Positions 1-44,378 are shown, numbered from the stretch's first letter. The stretch: 64,000 bases of DNA from Syngnathus acus (GCF_901709675.1 NC_051093.1:6531053-6595052); one strand, 5' to 3'. Translations and numbers: made by a program. The notes: generated from the sequence alone by a model not told the origin.

Positions 1-1993
1 GACTAACTCTTTTTTTATTGCAAGCCTTGTATTGTAAAATTATCGAAATTTGGCACGTAAAAAGCCTTTTCTTTCATTCCACACCAAAGAGCTGTTTCAA
101 ACATTTGAAGCGCTGTGGACTAAAACACATAAAGCACCGTTACATGGAAATACTGTAAAGCCTCAATGATAAAACATTTTTTCTCATGCAGGAATTATTA
201 TTTTTTTGCATCGCTGTTATTCAAAAATGCAAACACATCTTGTGACCTTTACAATACTGACCAACGGGTGCACATTTCTATGCACTTAACTCTGATACTG
301 TTTATTTTATAATACAGGATACCACGTACAATAAATAAAAATGGAGATGCATTAACGGTCATTTTTAGCTGCATCTATATTTCAAGATTTAATAAGAATA
401 TTTTCTTCCTTTCAACTGACCAGCCACAATGGGACCAATTGCACAGTCTATCTTGCATCTTGTTTACATTTACAAAATAAAACACGACAGTCCTACGATT
501 ATGGGTTATATAACACCAAGTCTAATTTGAGCTTAAGTAGACTACGTTGTGGCCAGTTAGTGGCTAAGTCTGTCAATGAAAACAGACATTTATGAATCAT
601 TTAGTAAAAATTAATGATCAGCTGCAGCGTACTGCTGTAATGATACTAGATGAATTCATTCAAGTAAAAATGTTTGGAGTGAAAAAGAAGTTCCAGTGAA
701 GTGCGGTAACAAATACCACCTTGTATCCACGAGATTATTGCTAAATTGAACAAAACACAAAAAGACAAACATGACTGTGCTTGTGTGACTTGTTCCATTC
801 TGTGCTGCTGCAGTTTGAACGGACACCTTCATTGCACATGCACACAGCGCACTTAAAACGTCGTCTTTTAAGTTTCGTCGCTAGGCAACACGACAAACTG
901 TCACAACACATCAACCCCCCCCTTCGGTGCTTCCACCTCAGCGAATGACGTGCAAACATTCATTCAGACTGCTTTCCTCTTCCACCAGCTGTGGAGCAGC
1001 AAGTCAGATCCATACCAAGCAAGATGGAGCCAATATGGCCGTCCAAACAAACAAACACAAGCCAGCCAGGCGTTGAGCCGAGAGGTCAGGCATGCAAAGT
1101 GCATTCTCATCCATTCACAGAAACCGGATATATTATGTACACAAGTGTTGGCGACCATGCTTTTTTGTCAAACACAAAGAAAGGAACTGCGAGTCCCCCC
1201 ACCCCAAAAGGAGTTTTGTCTATCGAACACACCATTCAAACCATATTTTACCATCATGATCTCGGAAGAGCACGCAAGTAGGCATGACAGTAAAATACAA
1301 TGCCTGGGTCCAACTGATTGATATAGTACTGATATAGAAACTCATGCACGAAAAGATCAAGCATTCCAATTATAGATAAGAAAAAACATACAGTGGCTAA
1401 GATTAATATCGACGCTTTAAGGGAGCACACCAGTATTGCAAGCCAAACTCAAGAGTGCCAGAAGAGCCAAGGAAGGAGACGGGGGAGAGAAAATTAACAT
1501 CAAACACTCTGAATGCTGCCATGTATTGTTTTGTTTTTTTTGCACCCATGTATGTTATTGTCTATGTGTATGTCATGATTCATTTATTTAACACAGTTTG
1601 TTCACACTGCATGTGAGTAGATATCGGATTTTTTTTTATTAAACAGAATTCTTTTTTGCTGAATTTACTCCATTTTATTTCCCCAAAGTACATTAAACAT
1701 TTACTTTAAAAAAAAAATCATCTTAATGCAGTGAAACGCAACTATTTTGGCCAAAACAGTTGTAATGCGTTTTCAGATCATCAGAATGTCCAGTAAATTG
1801 TTAATAAATCTATTTGGACCTATAAAATGCAGTGTGAGCAAGAAATGTGTTAATTTGTTTGTGTTCTAGCACATGACTGGTTGCAATGTTCCAGGTTTGA
1901 TACCTGCAGAGACTCGCATGCATGTTCTGTATGCAGTAGATTTTGTGTGTGCGAGTGTGTGTGTGTCCCCCAATATCCATAAATGAGCTTCAA
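1..1993 (-). other. prkcb 3' UTR and downstream flank
   Basis: No second gene is visible. On the gene strand there are several AATAAA-type signals (plus-strand TTTATT near 15, 301, 1638 and 1674), so the transcript end cannot be fixed. Open frames around 950-1321 look like chance. Confidence 0.5.
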
Positions 1994-34965
<32,972 letters not shown>

Positions 34966-35616
34966 ATCTCTCACATTTTAACGTTTTAAAGTATTAACCA
35001 AAAACACAATTGGCAGTGCATGCATTTGAATGAGACTGGATAACATTCCACCTTTTAATTCCATTCCACAGGTGGCAAAAGTACTCACACTTTATATTTA
35101 AGTCAAAGTACAAATATTAAAATTGTCAAAATATTCAGTTCACTTCAATCACGTGGCAAGCTGAAAACAACACATAGTGTGTATATTTTTTTCTGATTGA
35201 AACGGAACAAGCACAGCTGCTCAGTTGTTTTTTTTGCTCTGAGAAGGATTTGGAAGGATTGCATGTGTTTGTTGTATGGCTTGCAAGTCGCAAATTAAGT
35301 GTGCAAACTAGATTCAAGAGCACACATTCACCATCCACTTTATGTACACTTGCACAAGCCAATAAGGAAACGAAGTGTATGGAATATTCAACATATATAT
35401 ACACAAAGATTAATATAGTGATTAAATATACACTTGCATGTTAGTAGATTGTGCAGGTGGATCATGCTACCTCCTCACAGAAAGTAGAAAATCTCTTAAA
35501 TGAGACACAAATGCTAACCACTATGCTATTTTTTTTACTATGCTAATGTGTTGCCATCAACATTATCCACCAATTAGTCATTTGCCACTAGTGAGTCACG
35601 AAGTGTGGAGTATGAG

Positions 35617-35631
35617 GGTGCCATCTAGTGG
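35617..35631 (-). promoter_or_regulatory. CTCF-like motif
   Basis: On the minus strand it reads CCACTAGATGGCACC, a good match to the CTCF core, about 1 kb upstream of the prkcb start. Confidence 0.5.
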
Positions 35632-36470
35632 TACACAAACGAATCACTTGCAATCCAATACAAGACACTTGATAGAGCGCTTTCACGACAGCTCTGAAAC
35701 AAAAACAAATACAATAAAATAACAATAGAATAGAAAATCTCACATTTTAAAGGCATTTCATTGGCACAGTTCAGTTGTCCAGTTTAAGCACCATACAGGA
35801 AGTAAATCGTTCATCGTTTTCAAACAGTTATTAAGTTTTAGATTCCTCTATTTTTAAGCGCAGTGTTAATGTGCATGTTACAGTGGATTACGCAAATACT
35901 AAACATATTTTCTAGGAATAAAACCTCTGCAAAGCAAGATATCAACACTGACTAATCAAGGAAATTAAAATCGCACATTTTCTCTTGTTATGTTATCTGC
36001 GTGGTCACATTACCACGTGACCCTGCAGCCTGATGGGAACGTCTTCGTTTGAGGCGCTTTTCTGTATCAAGAGGCTCCGGTGATGACGTAAGAGTTCCCC
36101 GTGAGTACCTGGATGGGTATATATAGAATGTCACATGGTGACTCATTTCGCACATAAACCAACCCTCTCTTTTTCATCAGCATCTGATGTAATCGCTGTA
36201 AAATGTGTGGATTTTCTCGATTATGTATATTCCTGAGATTGTAATATAAGTATATACTTATATTAGTATATACTTCATCCGAGGACGTAAATAAATACCA
36301 GCAGGATATCAAAACACTTCGTATAATTGATGACAGGGAGGAAAATGTATTATTTTTATTTTTTTAATATAGGATAACCTGTTCAGATAATGGCTGGATC
36401 AATGAATGAATAATAACTAAAGAAAAAAACGGGCTTTAGCAAAAAGTGTACTTTTTCATAAAGGCATCTT

Positions 36471-36485
36471 GAGCGCCACCTAGTG
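36471..36485 (-). promoter_or_regulatory. CTCF-like motif
   Basis: On the minus strand it reads CACTAGGTGGCGCTC, matching the CTCF core. It has the same orientation as the motif at 35617. Confidence 0.45.
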
Positions 36486-38144
36486 TAAAAATGCCTGTAA
36501 CAGCTCGCTGACTCATAGAGGGTACATTTTACGCAAGAAATAAATAAATAAATAAAACTTTGCTTACAGTCACGCCTCTGCACACCCGTCACGCCATTAT
36601 CAGGACACATAATTAGGTACTTCTGCACACAGTGACGTCACAAGATTTGACTGTCAGGACTTACTGTAAATGTTGAAATAGATCCTCTCTGTTTGGAAAA
36701 GAATTCAAGAGAAGTGTTGGTTCCCTTTTTCAGTGATACACATTACAAAACAAACCCACTGTAGTTTTACAACTATTGTATATACATACATATACAAAAG
36801 TAGTATACTAGTATATATACAAAAAGTAGTATGGACAAGTATTGTTGTCCATTCATATTTCCATTTAGTCCTTATGTCTCATTCCTCTCGTTATTGTGAA
36901 TCAGACCAGCAGCCAGACCAGTACACTCATAAACGGAGTCTACAAACTGTCCAGTCATTTCTTAGTAATGCCACGCTCAATCATTTACGTATATGACATG
37001 TTTGCATGGATCATTTCCTATGCTTCATTGTTCTTAAATGCTTTCCCAGTAATAAGAGAAGGGAGGTGAAGAGCATGTCAAGCACAATCAACGAGTTTCC
37101 AACTACTTTCTCTTTCACTCTGACTGATGTTTACCCTGAGCAGTTGGAAAACATATACAATACCTCGGGATGACCTTAGATATTTCCTAGAATGAAGACC
37201 AGATGAGCATTTTTTCCTGCACAATCCTGGTGGTCTTAATGTGAATAACATTAAGAAGAATTTTTGTTTGCCTTTGTTAAACTTTACAACAGCTTTATTT
37301 GCTTCTCATAAGTCTTGCAGTTCAGGGAAGAAGTGGAGTTTACTTTCGGTTTTAAAGGCCCGCCTAGGGAAAAGCAGAATCATGAACGCCCCAGTGGATT
37401 TCTTCTACTACCTCCTTCAAATCATCTGTAGAGCTTCACTGAATTGCTGTTTCTCTTTTCCCCGCAGCTCTGCTTCCACTTCCTTCCCAACCAAACTAAT
37501 AAATTCACAAAAGTGGTATCACAGGCTGGATTTTGCATCACAAATTCTAAACTTAAACACGGCTATAAATATTATTAAAAGCCAAAATACACTAAGTAGA
37601 CACAGGATATGTATTTCGCTTACTTGTTCAAGTCCTAGGACTTACTAGGCTAAACTGGGACCTCAGGTATCATATTTCTTGGCAACTCATGTAGAAATGT
37701 ATTTTAGTGTGGCATTAAAACTAACATTTGATACAACCTGAAAGCAAAAGCTTGGGAGAGTTTCCACATTTTAGTGTTCATCATAATGAAAGCATTATGT
37801 TCCCCAGAAAAAGTTAATGATGCAGATGGAGCTATAAACAGTGCATGAAGAAATGTCACCGAAAGAGGATGCAGAAAGTGGACCAAATACACACCGTTGC
37901 ACATAGTAACAGTTTGTATGAAGTGTGGCAGCCATGTACATCTCAAATAAGGCCAAATGTCCAAAAGCAAATAGATAAAGAGATCTTTTTGTTGGGCATC
38001 ACTGTGGATAAGGTTTCGTTTTCTTTTTAAATCACGCACACACCTGCAAAGAAGAGTTTCCATTCCTAGACAAGGAAGTGCGTGCAATTCCACGTTTAAT
38101 AATAATTGTAGGTGCTTTACTTGAAACGGTCAAATAATAACATG

Positions 38145-38166
38145 GGCCACTTTATTAGGTACACTT
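38145..38166. repeat. Fragment of the CACTTTATTAGGTACAC dispersed repeat
   Basis: It reads GGCCACTTTATTAGGTACAC, the most intact copy of this motif in the window. Confidence 0.65.
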
Positions 38167-39406
38167 GCATATTTTCTGTGAGAGAAAATAGAGCTGATCA
38201 TGTTTAGTATTGATGACACTGTCAGAGAGCTACTCATTTAAAAATATGTTTGAGTGGCTAACTGACTTTGTATGATGCAGCACAAAAATGTTGATATACC
38301 TTATGAATTGTAACTTATGATCATTGCAGAGATTCATTTCTTTATTGCATTTCAATTGTAACGCATGCATTGGACTTCTTCTCTGCAGGGTTTTGAAAAA
38401 ATCCACCACACTGGTGTGTGCTCATGCACTGCAAAAAAGACTGCGTGCACACACTCTCCGGTGTCTCTCCCTGTTTCACAGAAATGAAACTTAAGGAATA
38501 AAAATAAACAACACAATATGTACACGGTAAACACAGCCGAGATCACATCCGGAGTGGCATCGTGTCTTTCCAACGGCCTTTTCATGCATACCTCATGTAA
38601 ATGAGCAATATTGATGACCTATATGTATTATAAACAAATTGTTAGGTTGACTATTGACTCACATCTTCATACATTCATACCTTAAATCTGGGGCAAACAT
38701 CAAAGTAGCCATCACCAGCGTTTTGCAAACTTAGAGCTTTTTATTAGGTACTGAATCGTGCAAAAGGCTACCAGCTTGGTGCACACTTCTGAAAAAAATT
38801 GCTTAATAGAGGTATTTATAATATTATATATATAATATTTAATGACATTTATTTTTTTGTAAAGACACTGATCGTCTATATTTATTTCTCGCAATCAAAA
38901 GGTATAAGCAAAGATATATGTAGAGAATGGATTAACAATGCTGTTTACTTGCCAAGGGAGGAGTGAAGCCACCGGCGGCCATCTTACGTTGCCAATGTCA
39001 GACTCTTTTCAAGTTATTTTCTGTTTCTACGGCCAAAATTCCAGCATTCGGTTGTGCCAATAAGTATGTGAAAAGTGCTCCATGCACATTTTATTGGTAA
39101 TATTTTTTTAATTTTCTCTTTTATGGTATAGCTCAGAGTGCTACTTAATTACTCGTGCATGGGACGACAAAAAAATTGGTAAATTGCGGCTATGTATTTA
39201 TCATCCTTGAAAGAAATGCACGCATTTTAACCAGGATGCACAAAAGTCTTAGAGCACATTTAAATACATATGCTTAAGTAAAAACAGCAAAGCATGAATA
39301 TATACAACCAACCCAAAAAACCACATGACGAACGTGCCTCTTAATACAGTATACGCGCATCTGTCATGTGCGTTTGCGGTTGAAATTTCCAATAAACGCA
39401 CCGCTT

Positions 39407-39441
39407 GAAACGAAAAGAGAGAGCAGTTTCACTTTCGTTTC
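39407..39441. promoter_or_regulatory. socs1: Paired IRF/ISRE elements of the socs1 promoter
   Basis: GAAACGAAAA (39407-39416) fits the IRF core GAAANNGAAA on the plus strand. AGTTTCACTTTCGTTTC (39425-39441) is a full ISRE, whose minus strand reads GAAACGAAAGTGAAACT. The two sit 8 nt apart in opposite orientations, about 50-80 nt upstream of a TATA-like box. SOCS1 is an interferon-induced feedback gene, so the site fits its known regulation. Confidence 0.8.
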
Positions 39442-39488
39442 TGACTCGCCCGGCTGGTTTATTATAGGCGGGGCTGCAAGAGTCAAGG

Positions 39489-39500
39489 CTTTTAAAAAGG
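39489..39500 (+). promoter_or_regulatory. socs1: TATA-like box of socs1
   Basis: CTTTTAAAAAGG lies downstream of a GC box (GGCGGGGC, about 39467-39474) and the ISRE pair. Transcription would begin around 39520-39530. Confidence 0.5.
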
Positions 39501-39524
39501 GACAGAGACGTTTAGTAACCATTC

Positions 39525-39599
39525 GAGGTTTCAGGTTGCGCTGTAAGACGCAAAGACGCACATTTATCTTCACTTTTGGGATTAAACTGAAACAAAACG
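39525..39599 (+). other. socs1: socs1 non-coding exon 1 (predicted)
   Basis: The 3' end is fixed by the donor ACG/GTAAGA at 39599/39600; the 5' end is estimated from the TATA-like box. It contains no ATG. The matching acceptor is TTTTCCAG at 40292-40299, so the 5' UTR is split by a 700-nt intron, like the SOCS1 layout in other vertebrates. Confidence 0.55.
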
Positions 39600-40299
39600 G
39601 TAAGACCTTATCCTGGATATCAATGTATGCTTTATCTTTTTTATTTTTTTTATTTTTGGGCTTGTAGACGGCGTCAAAGGATCGACAAGACGACCTTTGT
39701 TTTCAACCATTCCAGCCGTAATGCGAATTTGGAAAATAAAACGGCCGTAACACAGTTTAGAAATCTTGCAAAAGTAAATGCAATTTAATAGAAGGTTTTT
39801 TTTATGCAAACAAGGCGGCTGAGAGTTAAAAATAAAACAATTTGTACAAAAAAGCTACATTGCCTTGCCTTTGTACAAAACGGATTTTTGGACACTTTAT
39901 AAGCAACCATATCCAAAATGTTGCCTGAACCGAAGATAATCCCACTATTGACACTGTCCAAGTTATTTAAAAAATGCCCAAAGTGGCCAAAGATAGTTCA
40001 GTACTAGAAATGCCTCTCCACAATCATAACATTAAATTAATACTTTGTTGCATTTTGAACCAGTTTGAGTTATTATTAGGTCTGATTGGGTAATATAAGT
40101 GGCTGTAATGGGTCTCAAAATATGTCTCTTAAGGTGCACCCTCTAGTGGCATGTAAAAGAATCACTGAATTAAATGTTCAAACTAGTATGTAGTATTATA
40201 TAGATACTATGACAGTGGCTTAATCTTTTTTTCCTCAAATCCAATTTCTTAAGAAATTGTAAATCAATGTATGACGATGTTCCCTTTGTCATTTTCCAG
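39600..40299 (+). other. socs1: socs1 intron 1 (predicted)
   Basis: GT at 39600 and AG at 40298-40299. It contains a CTCF-like motif (40139-40151). No coding sequence seen. Confidence 0.55.
40139..40151 (+). promoter_or_regulatory. CTCF-like motif in socs1 intron
   Basis: CCCTCTAGTGGCA matches the CTCF core on the plus strand, about 200 nt before the socs1 start codon. Confidence 0.4.
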
Positions 40300-40321
40300 G
40301 GTGCCATTGTCGTGGTCAGAA

Positions 40322-40357
40322 ATGGGAGAGGGTTTGCGACCTCCTGTAGGATGGTAG
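40322..40357 (+). promoter_or_regulatory. socs1: Upstream ORF overlapping the socs1 start codon
   Basis: An ATG with G at -3 and G at +4 opens an 11-codon frame (MGEGLRPPVGW) whose TAG ends at 40357, just past the main ATG at 40351. It overlaps the start out of frame, so initiation here would limit SOCS1 translation. Mammalian SOCS1 also has repressive upstream AUGs, which makes a functional role plausible. Confidence 0.6.
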
Positions 40358-40971
40358 CCAACAGTGCGGTAGACGGCAAGCACCACTTGTCAGGCTCCTC
40401 GAGCTCAGACTCTGCCGAGTTGGCGCAACATCAGTCCCGGGTTGTTCCGAAACCCAAGCAGAGGTCTGCCTCGACGCCATGCAAATACCTAACCCACTTC
40501 CCCACGTTCAAATGCATGGAAGACTGCAGGATCATCACGGACACAGCGGCTCAACTGGAGTTGAGCGGCTTCTACTGGGGTCCTCTAGGAGTAGAGGAGG
40601 CCCACCGCATGCTGAAGGACGCCCCGCTGGGCAGCTACCTCATCCGGGACAGCCGGCAGAAGGATGTTTTTTTCACACTGTCCTACCAAGCCAAGACCGG
40701 GCCGGTCAGCGTGCGCCTCGACTACAAGCGGCAGAAATTCTCACTGTCCGGCAACGAGCGCACTTTCCCCAGTCTTTTTGCCCTCTTGGAGCATTACACC
40801 AACTCCCCCAAGAAATGCCTGAGGGTCCCGTACAGGAAATGGGAGCCCACGTTGCAAGAGCTTTGCAGGAAGCGCGTCATGGAGCTCTGCGGCGGAGGGA
40901 CGCAGGTTTCCGAGCTGCCCCTCACCAACGTGGCGCAAGGTTTTCTGTTGGAATTCCCTTACAAATTATGA
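40351..40971 (+). CDS. socs1: Suppressor of cytokine signalling 1
   Basis: This 206-residue protein is encoded in one exon. SOCS1 inhibits JAK kinases and recruits an elongin B/C-cullin ubiquitin ligase, giving negative feedback on interferon and gamma-chain cytokines. Seen in order: a Ser-rich N-terminus; a kinase inhibitory region (about 48-60, THFPTFK, aligning with human THFRTFR and keeping both Phe); an SH2 domain (about 74-158) starting FYWGPL with the phosphotyrosine Arg at R99 in YLIRDSR; and a SOCS box (167-206) with the LQELCRKR elongin-binding helix and an EFPYKL end. The start is ATG 40351 (A at -3, G at +4), giving the family MVA N-terminus; upstream in-frame sequence belongs to the intron and 5' UTR. 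The presence of the KIR separates it from CISH/SOCS2-type members; SOCS3 is excluded by the FYWGPL start and SOCS box. The teleost socs1a/socs1b assignment is not settled, although the clec16a linkage is the ancestral setting. Confidence 0.96.
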   Translation: MVANSAVDGKHHLSGSSSSDSAELAQHQSRVVPKPKQRSASTPCKYLTHFPTFKCMEDCRIITDTAAQLELSGFYWGPLGVEEAHRMLKDAPLGSYLIRDSRQKDVFFTLSYQAKTGPVSVRLDYKRQKFSLSGNERTFPSLFALLEHYTNSPKKCLRVPYRKWEPTLQELCRKRVMELCGGGTQVSELPLTNVAQGFLLEFPYKL

Positions 40972-41420
40972 CATTGTTACGGTTGACCTTAACGCTCTCA
41001 TCAGGAGGCTGCCACCTAGAGAAAGTCTGTGGCACTGCACTGTCCTCCTTTCACCCCACTTTAACACACACAAATGATGCTCCATTCATAAGGACACAAA
41101 AAGACATTAAGCCCAGAGATGAAGTGGAAGAAGACTACTTGAAGAACAGACTATGTGGAAGGACTATAATAATAGTATTGTGCACTTTCCTCCGTACTTC
41201 TCGGAATACTCGGGCGTGGTGGCGGGAGCGCTTGAAAGCAGCCACTGTTACCACGTGATTAAATTCTGTAGCACACTGCACTACTCTAATATTATCTCTA
41301 ATATTTTCCTGAGGTACCCTCTCGAGTTCAGCTATGTCTGCCAGGCAGATACATTTGTCCAAAATGGTTATTATTTTATATATTGTTTTCAATTAAACAA
41401 ACTGAAAGTGCTTGCTTTGT
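40972..41420 (+). terminator. socs1: socs1 3' UTR and polyadenylation site
   Basis: ATTAAA at 41392-41397 is followed by a GT/T-rich stretch (about 41410-41440), the usual layout of a polyadenylation site. This gives a 3' UTR of about 440 nt. Confidence 0.55.
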
Positions 41421-41842
41421 CTTGTGTTTCTTTGTGTGGGAGAAAAAAACAATCGTAAAATGGCACTGCCAAAGAACAGGGAGGGTCACAAAAAAATTCA
41501 TCACACCGATTCATGTGCGAGCAAAGAGCCAGATGGGTGTGGCTACTTTAGTGGTAATCAACTATGACATACACTTATCAGAAGAAGTTCTAAGTGTGAA
41601 CTCGACAGTATTATGAATTAAGGTGAAGTCAGATTGAAATCTCAGAAGGAAGTGGGAAACTTTTTGGGGCAAGTAAAAGGTCGGGTTCATTTTGAATAAT
41701 ACAGTATAACTTTATATAGTGCATTTTATAACAGCTGTAACAGCGCTTCAGCTACAAAAAACAGTAAACTGTTTATACAGTAGCAGAAAATGAAATGTTA
41801 CCGTTCAAGTATGTCTTCATGGAAAAATATAAGCATTTAAAC

Positions 41843-42060
41843 CAGGGGTGTCAAACATTAGGCTCAAGGGCCATAAACAGTCCATTGGGGGGTCCGATCT
41901 GGACCTTAAGGACAGAACACAAATTTAGTTTTTCACTAAAATTAATTGGTGATGCTAATTTTGTTTACTCCTGGTCGCATTGACGACCACTTTAATGAAA
42001 TTTTGTAATTTGTGACTCTGGATTTGATGCAACAATTTTGGGCTATAAGGATTTTTTATG
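41843..42060. mobile_element. Fragment of the CAGGGGTGTCAAAC-type element
   Basis: It begins CAGGGGTGTCAAACATTAGG, the family terminus also seen inverted at 5988-6003. The right end was not identified, so the end coordinate is approximate. Confidence 0.5.
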
Positions 42061-42844
42061 GTGAACTTTTTGAGACATTACTGCAGCCAAAAGACTTGGG
42101 GTCAAATATGTCTGAAAGAGGACCCTGAATTCAACTCAATTCAAAAAGTCTCTGATCAAATTATCACTCAAACAAACACCGTCATCTGATGTACCCATTG
42201 ACTTTCTGTCTGTATTTAATCACAACTAACAGGAACTAGCAAAGATAACAAAGCACAGTTGACTACTCACCAAAAAGGCCACAATGGAAACCACCATGCT
42301 CATGCCAACCAGTGATAACAGCTGAGAGTCCTGCCAAAGTGCGCACGCAAACGTTATTTGTACAATGCATTCATTCAGGTTTTCCAAAATGAATCCCACA
42401 CCAAGCTACACTGAGCACAGTGCAAGCAACATGTTCTGGAAAAAATCACTAAAGACTTTTTTTTTTTTTTAGTCTAAGTAAACCTAAAAGGGATTTTCTA
42501 CTCTAGTGTGTATAAGAGTTTTTTTTTGTGTGTATAAGAGTTTTTTTTTGTTTGTTTAAAACTTGAAACACAGACAAATAATCAGACTGAAAAAAAACCT
42601 TGAACAATAGAATAACTCAGATGTTCTTCCAGAGGTTCCCTTGAGCATGACATGGAAAAAATGTTCAACATTTTTTTTGATAAGTGCTTATCAAGTCTGT
42701 CTTATTTGAGCTAACCAACTTTTAAAAAAAAAAAGAATTTTTATCTGTTGCCTTAACTGTGTGGAATCAGCAAAGTCAAAACTTCAGTCTCATGGTGACA
42801 CCACTCCTGTGTAGTACACGTCATTGGAGTGCCCGGAACATGTT

Positions 42845-42879
42845 CACACACACACACACGTGCACGCACACACACACAT
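42845..42879. repeat. CA/CG-interrupted microsatellite
   Basis: CACACACA runs interrupted by CGTGCACG, downstream of clec16a. Confidence 0.8.
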
Positions 42880-43020
42880 TTCCTTGAAGACAGGAAAAGC
42901 GATACGGTTAGAAAACACTTTAGTCATCGTGCTCTCTGACACGCATGTCACTGCTCGCTATTCATTTTAGAGTGTTTGTATTTCCAAACCAAAAATGTCA
43001 CAGTGTTGTTAGGTAGAATA

Positions 43021-44378
43021 ATTTATTGCAGCTCTTTATTTATTCTTCTCTTTCAAAGTCATTAACAATACTTACATGTTTAAAAGGCAGAAGCATTTAC
43101 AGCGCACGCACACACACACGTTACAATCAGATACGAAATGGCAGCTTGTAATGGCATGTTGTCAAGGCGACACATCTTCAAGATGGAGAACAAAAGTGCC
43201 ACCGGAGCATTTCGTGTTTTAAATGCTCTCTTTCTTTTTAAACATGATCACTCTGGTGCTATTCACAGCAGCGAGATGAGGGTGAGAGAAGAGTATTGCT
43301 TTCAGTTTCACAATTACTAATTCAACTGGGAAGAATTTAGGATGGGGAAGAAAAAAAAAAAGCACAGAAGCTGAGACGGAGCTGTAAAGCCAAAGATAAA
43401 GTTAACGTGGCAATAAGGAGGGTTAAGTTGTGCGTCACATTCGTTTTTGGCCTTCACAAAAACTTGCTTATTGCCGTCGCAGAGATCTGCTCCGCACTGT
43501 CATAAGTTCTGATGAGCATTTTTTTTTTTTTGTCATGTGAAGCTTTGCGAGTTCTAGTAAGGTCGAATCAAGCTATTAGAGCAATTAGAATGGTTAAGCC
43601 ACTCAATTCTTGTTCTTTCACGCCTTATTATGCCTGCAGGCTCCCAAATATAAAGCACATGACAAAGAAACATTCAGAACTAGAGATGACTTTAGCAGAT
43701 GTGGCGTGACAATGCACGTTCAGCTGTAACATTTCTCCAGGAAAAGCCTCAAGTCGTAAAACAGATTCCAAGGAAGTTGGAATTTGTTGGCTCTGAATCT
43801 CCAAATCACTCGAACACCCGCAGGGCCATTTTTTATAACACTTGCAAATTGCACGTTACGAATGCATTTTATACAAAAGCAACTTTTTTTTTTTTTGGAG
43901 TGGTAGAGGATGTTAGAAGTTCTCCTAATTCAGACGCAGCACGTGTACAGTACATCCAAGATGAATGAATTGAGGCTGCACACAATAGTGCATAAAAGGC
44001 TTGTGCAGCAGCGTGTGAATGACAAAACTTCAGTGGTTATGTGAACGTAAGACTTAAAAAATAGATCTTTTAAAACCTTGCATCAGCAGTATCGCATGTG
44101 ACAATCCCGTCAATTGGGAGTTAAAAAAAAAAAAGCTGCTGGTTACACGCTTGGACACGTGCGCAAAAACTCATGTGTGTGAAACCCTCAAATGTGCTTG
44201 GAGTCTGCCACCGGTTCCGTTCCACAGGTTGTCTTTGTGTGCAAACGGAAAGGCCTTTGTAGACGTCACGCATGACCTGCAGGTTACGGCACGCAAATGG
44301 CCCGCTGCCAAGCCGGGTGCTTCCACACACCATTGACGTCTGGATGAGTGGGAAATTTGTTCAAGTGTGCCAGGGTTG
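43021..44378 (-). terminator. clec16a: clec16a 3' UTR with candidate poly(A) signals
   Basis: From the stop codon the gene strand runs without another gene to two AATAAA signals (plus TTTATT at about 43022-43027 and 43036-43045). No splice-consistent coding sequence was seen. Confidence 0.45.

Larger units (their letters stand above)
34966..39406. other. Intergenic region between prkcb and socs1
   Basis: No gene recognised. It contains CTCF-like motifs (35617-35631 and 36471-36485), an A/T palindrome (36242-36265) and a CACTTTATTAGGTACAC fragment (38145-38166). ORFs 37241-37648 (+) and 37704-38093 (-) show no family resemblance and no splice context. Confidence 0.5.
41421..43020. other. Intergenic region between socs1 and the clec16a 3' end
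   Basis: It holds a CAGGGGTGTCAAAC-family fragment (from 41843), a possible orphan exon (42271-42330), a tandem duplication of TGTATAAGAGTTTTTTTT near 42508-42552 and CA/CACG runs at 42845-42879. RMI2, which sits here in human, was not found. Confidence 0.5.

Noticed and set aside
950-1321. 123-codon open frame downstream of prkcb
   Set aside because: No recognisable domain, no promoter or splice context, and overlapping open frames on both strands; probably chance in the 3' flank.
1885-1906. tRNA B-box-like CAGGTTTGATACCTGC
   Set aside because: No A box at the right distance and no cloverleaf; at best an old SINE relic.
37241-37648. 135-codon plus-strand open frame between prkcb and socs1
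   Set aside because: No domain, weak start context and no promoter features; composition like the surrounding intergenic DNA.
37704-38093. 129-codon minus-strand open frame
   Set aside because: No recognised motif or splice signal; not distinguishable from chance.
40479-41258. 259-codon open frame overlapping socs1 in another frame
   Set aside because: It is longer than the real gene but lies in the shifted frame of GC-rich socs1 coding sequence and runs into the 3' UTR; its translation resembles no family, whereas the 40351 frame gives a full SOCS1.
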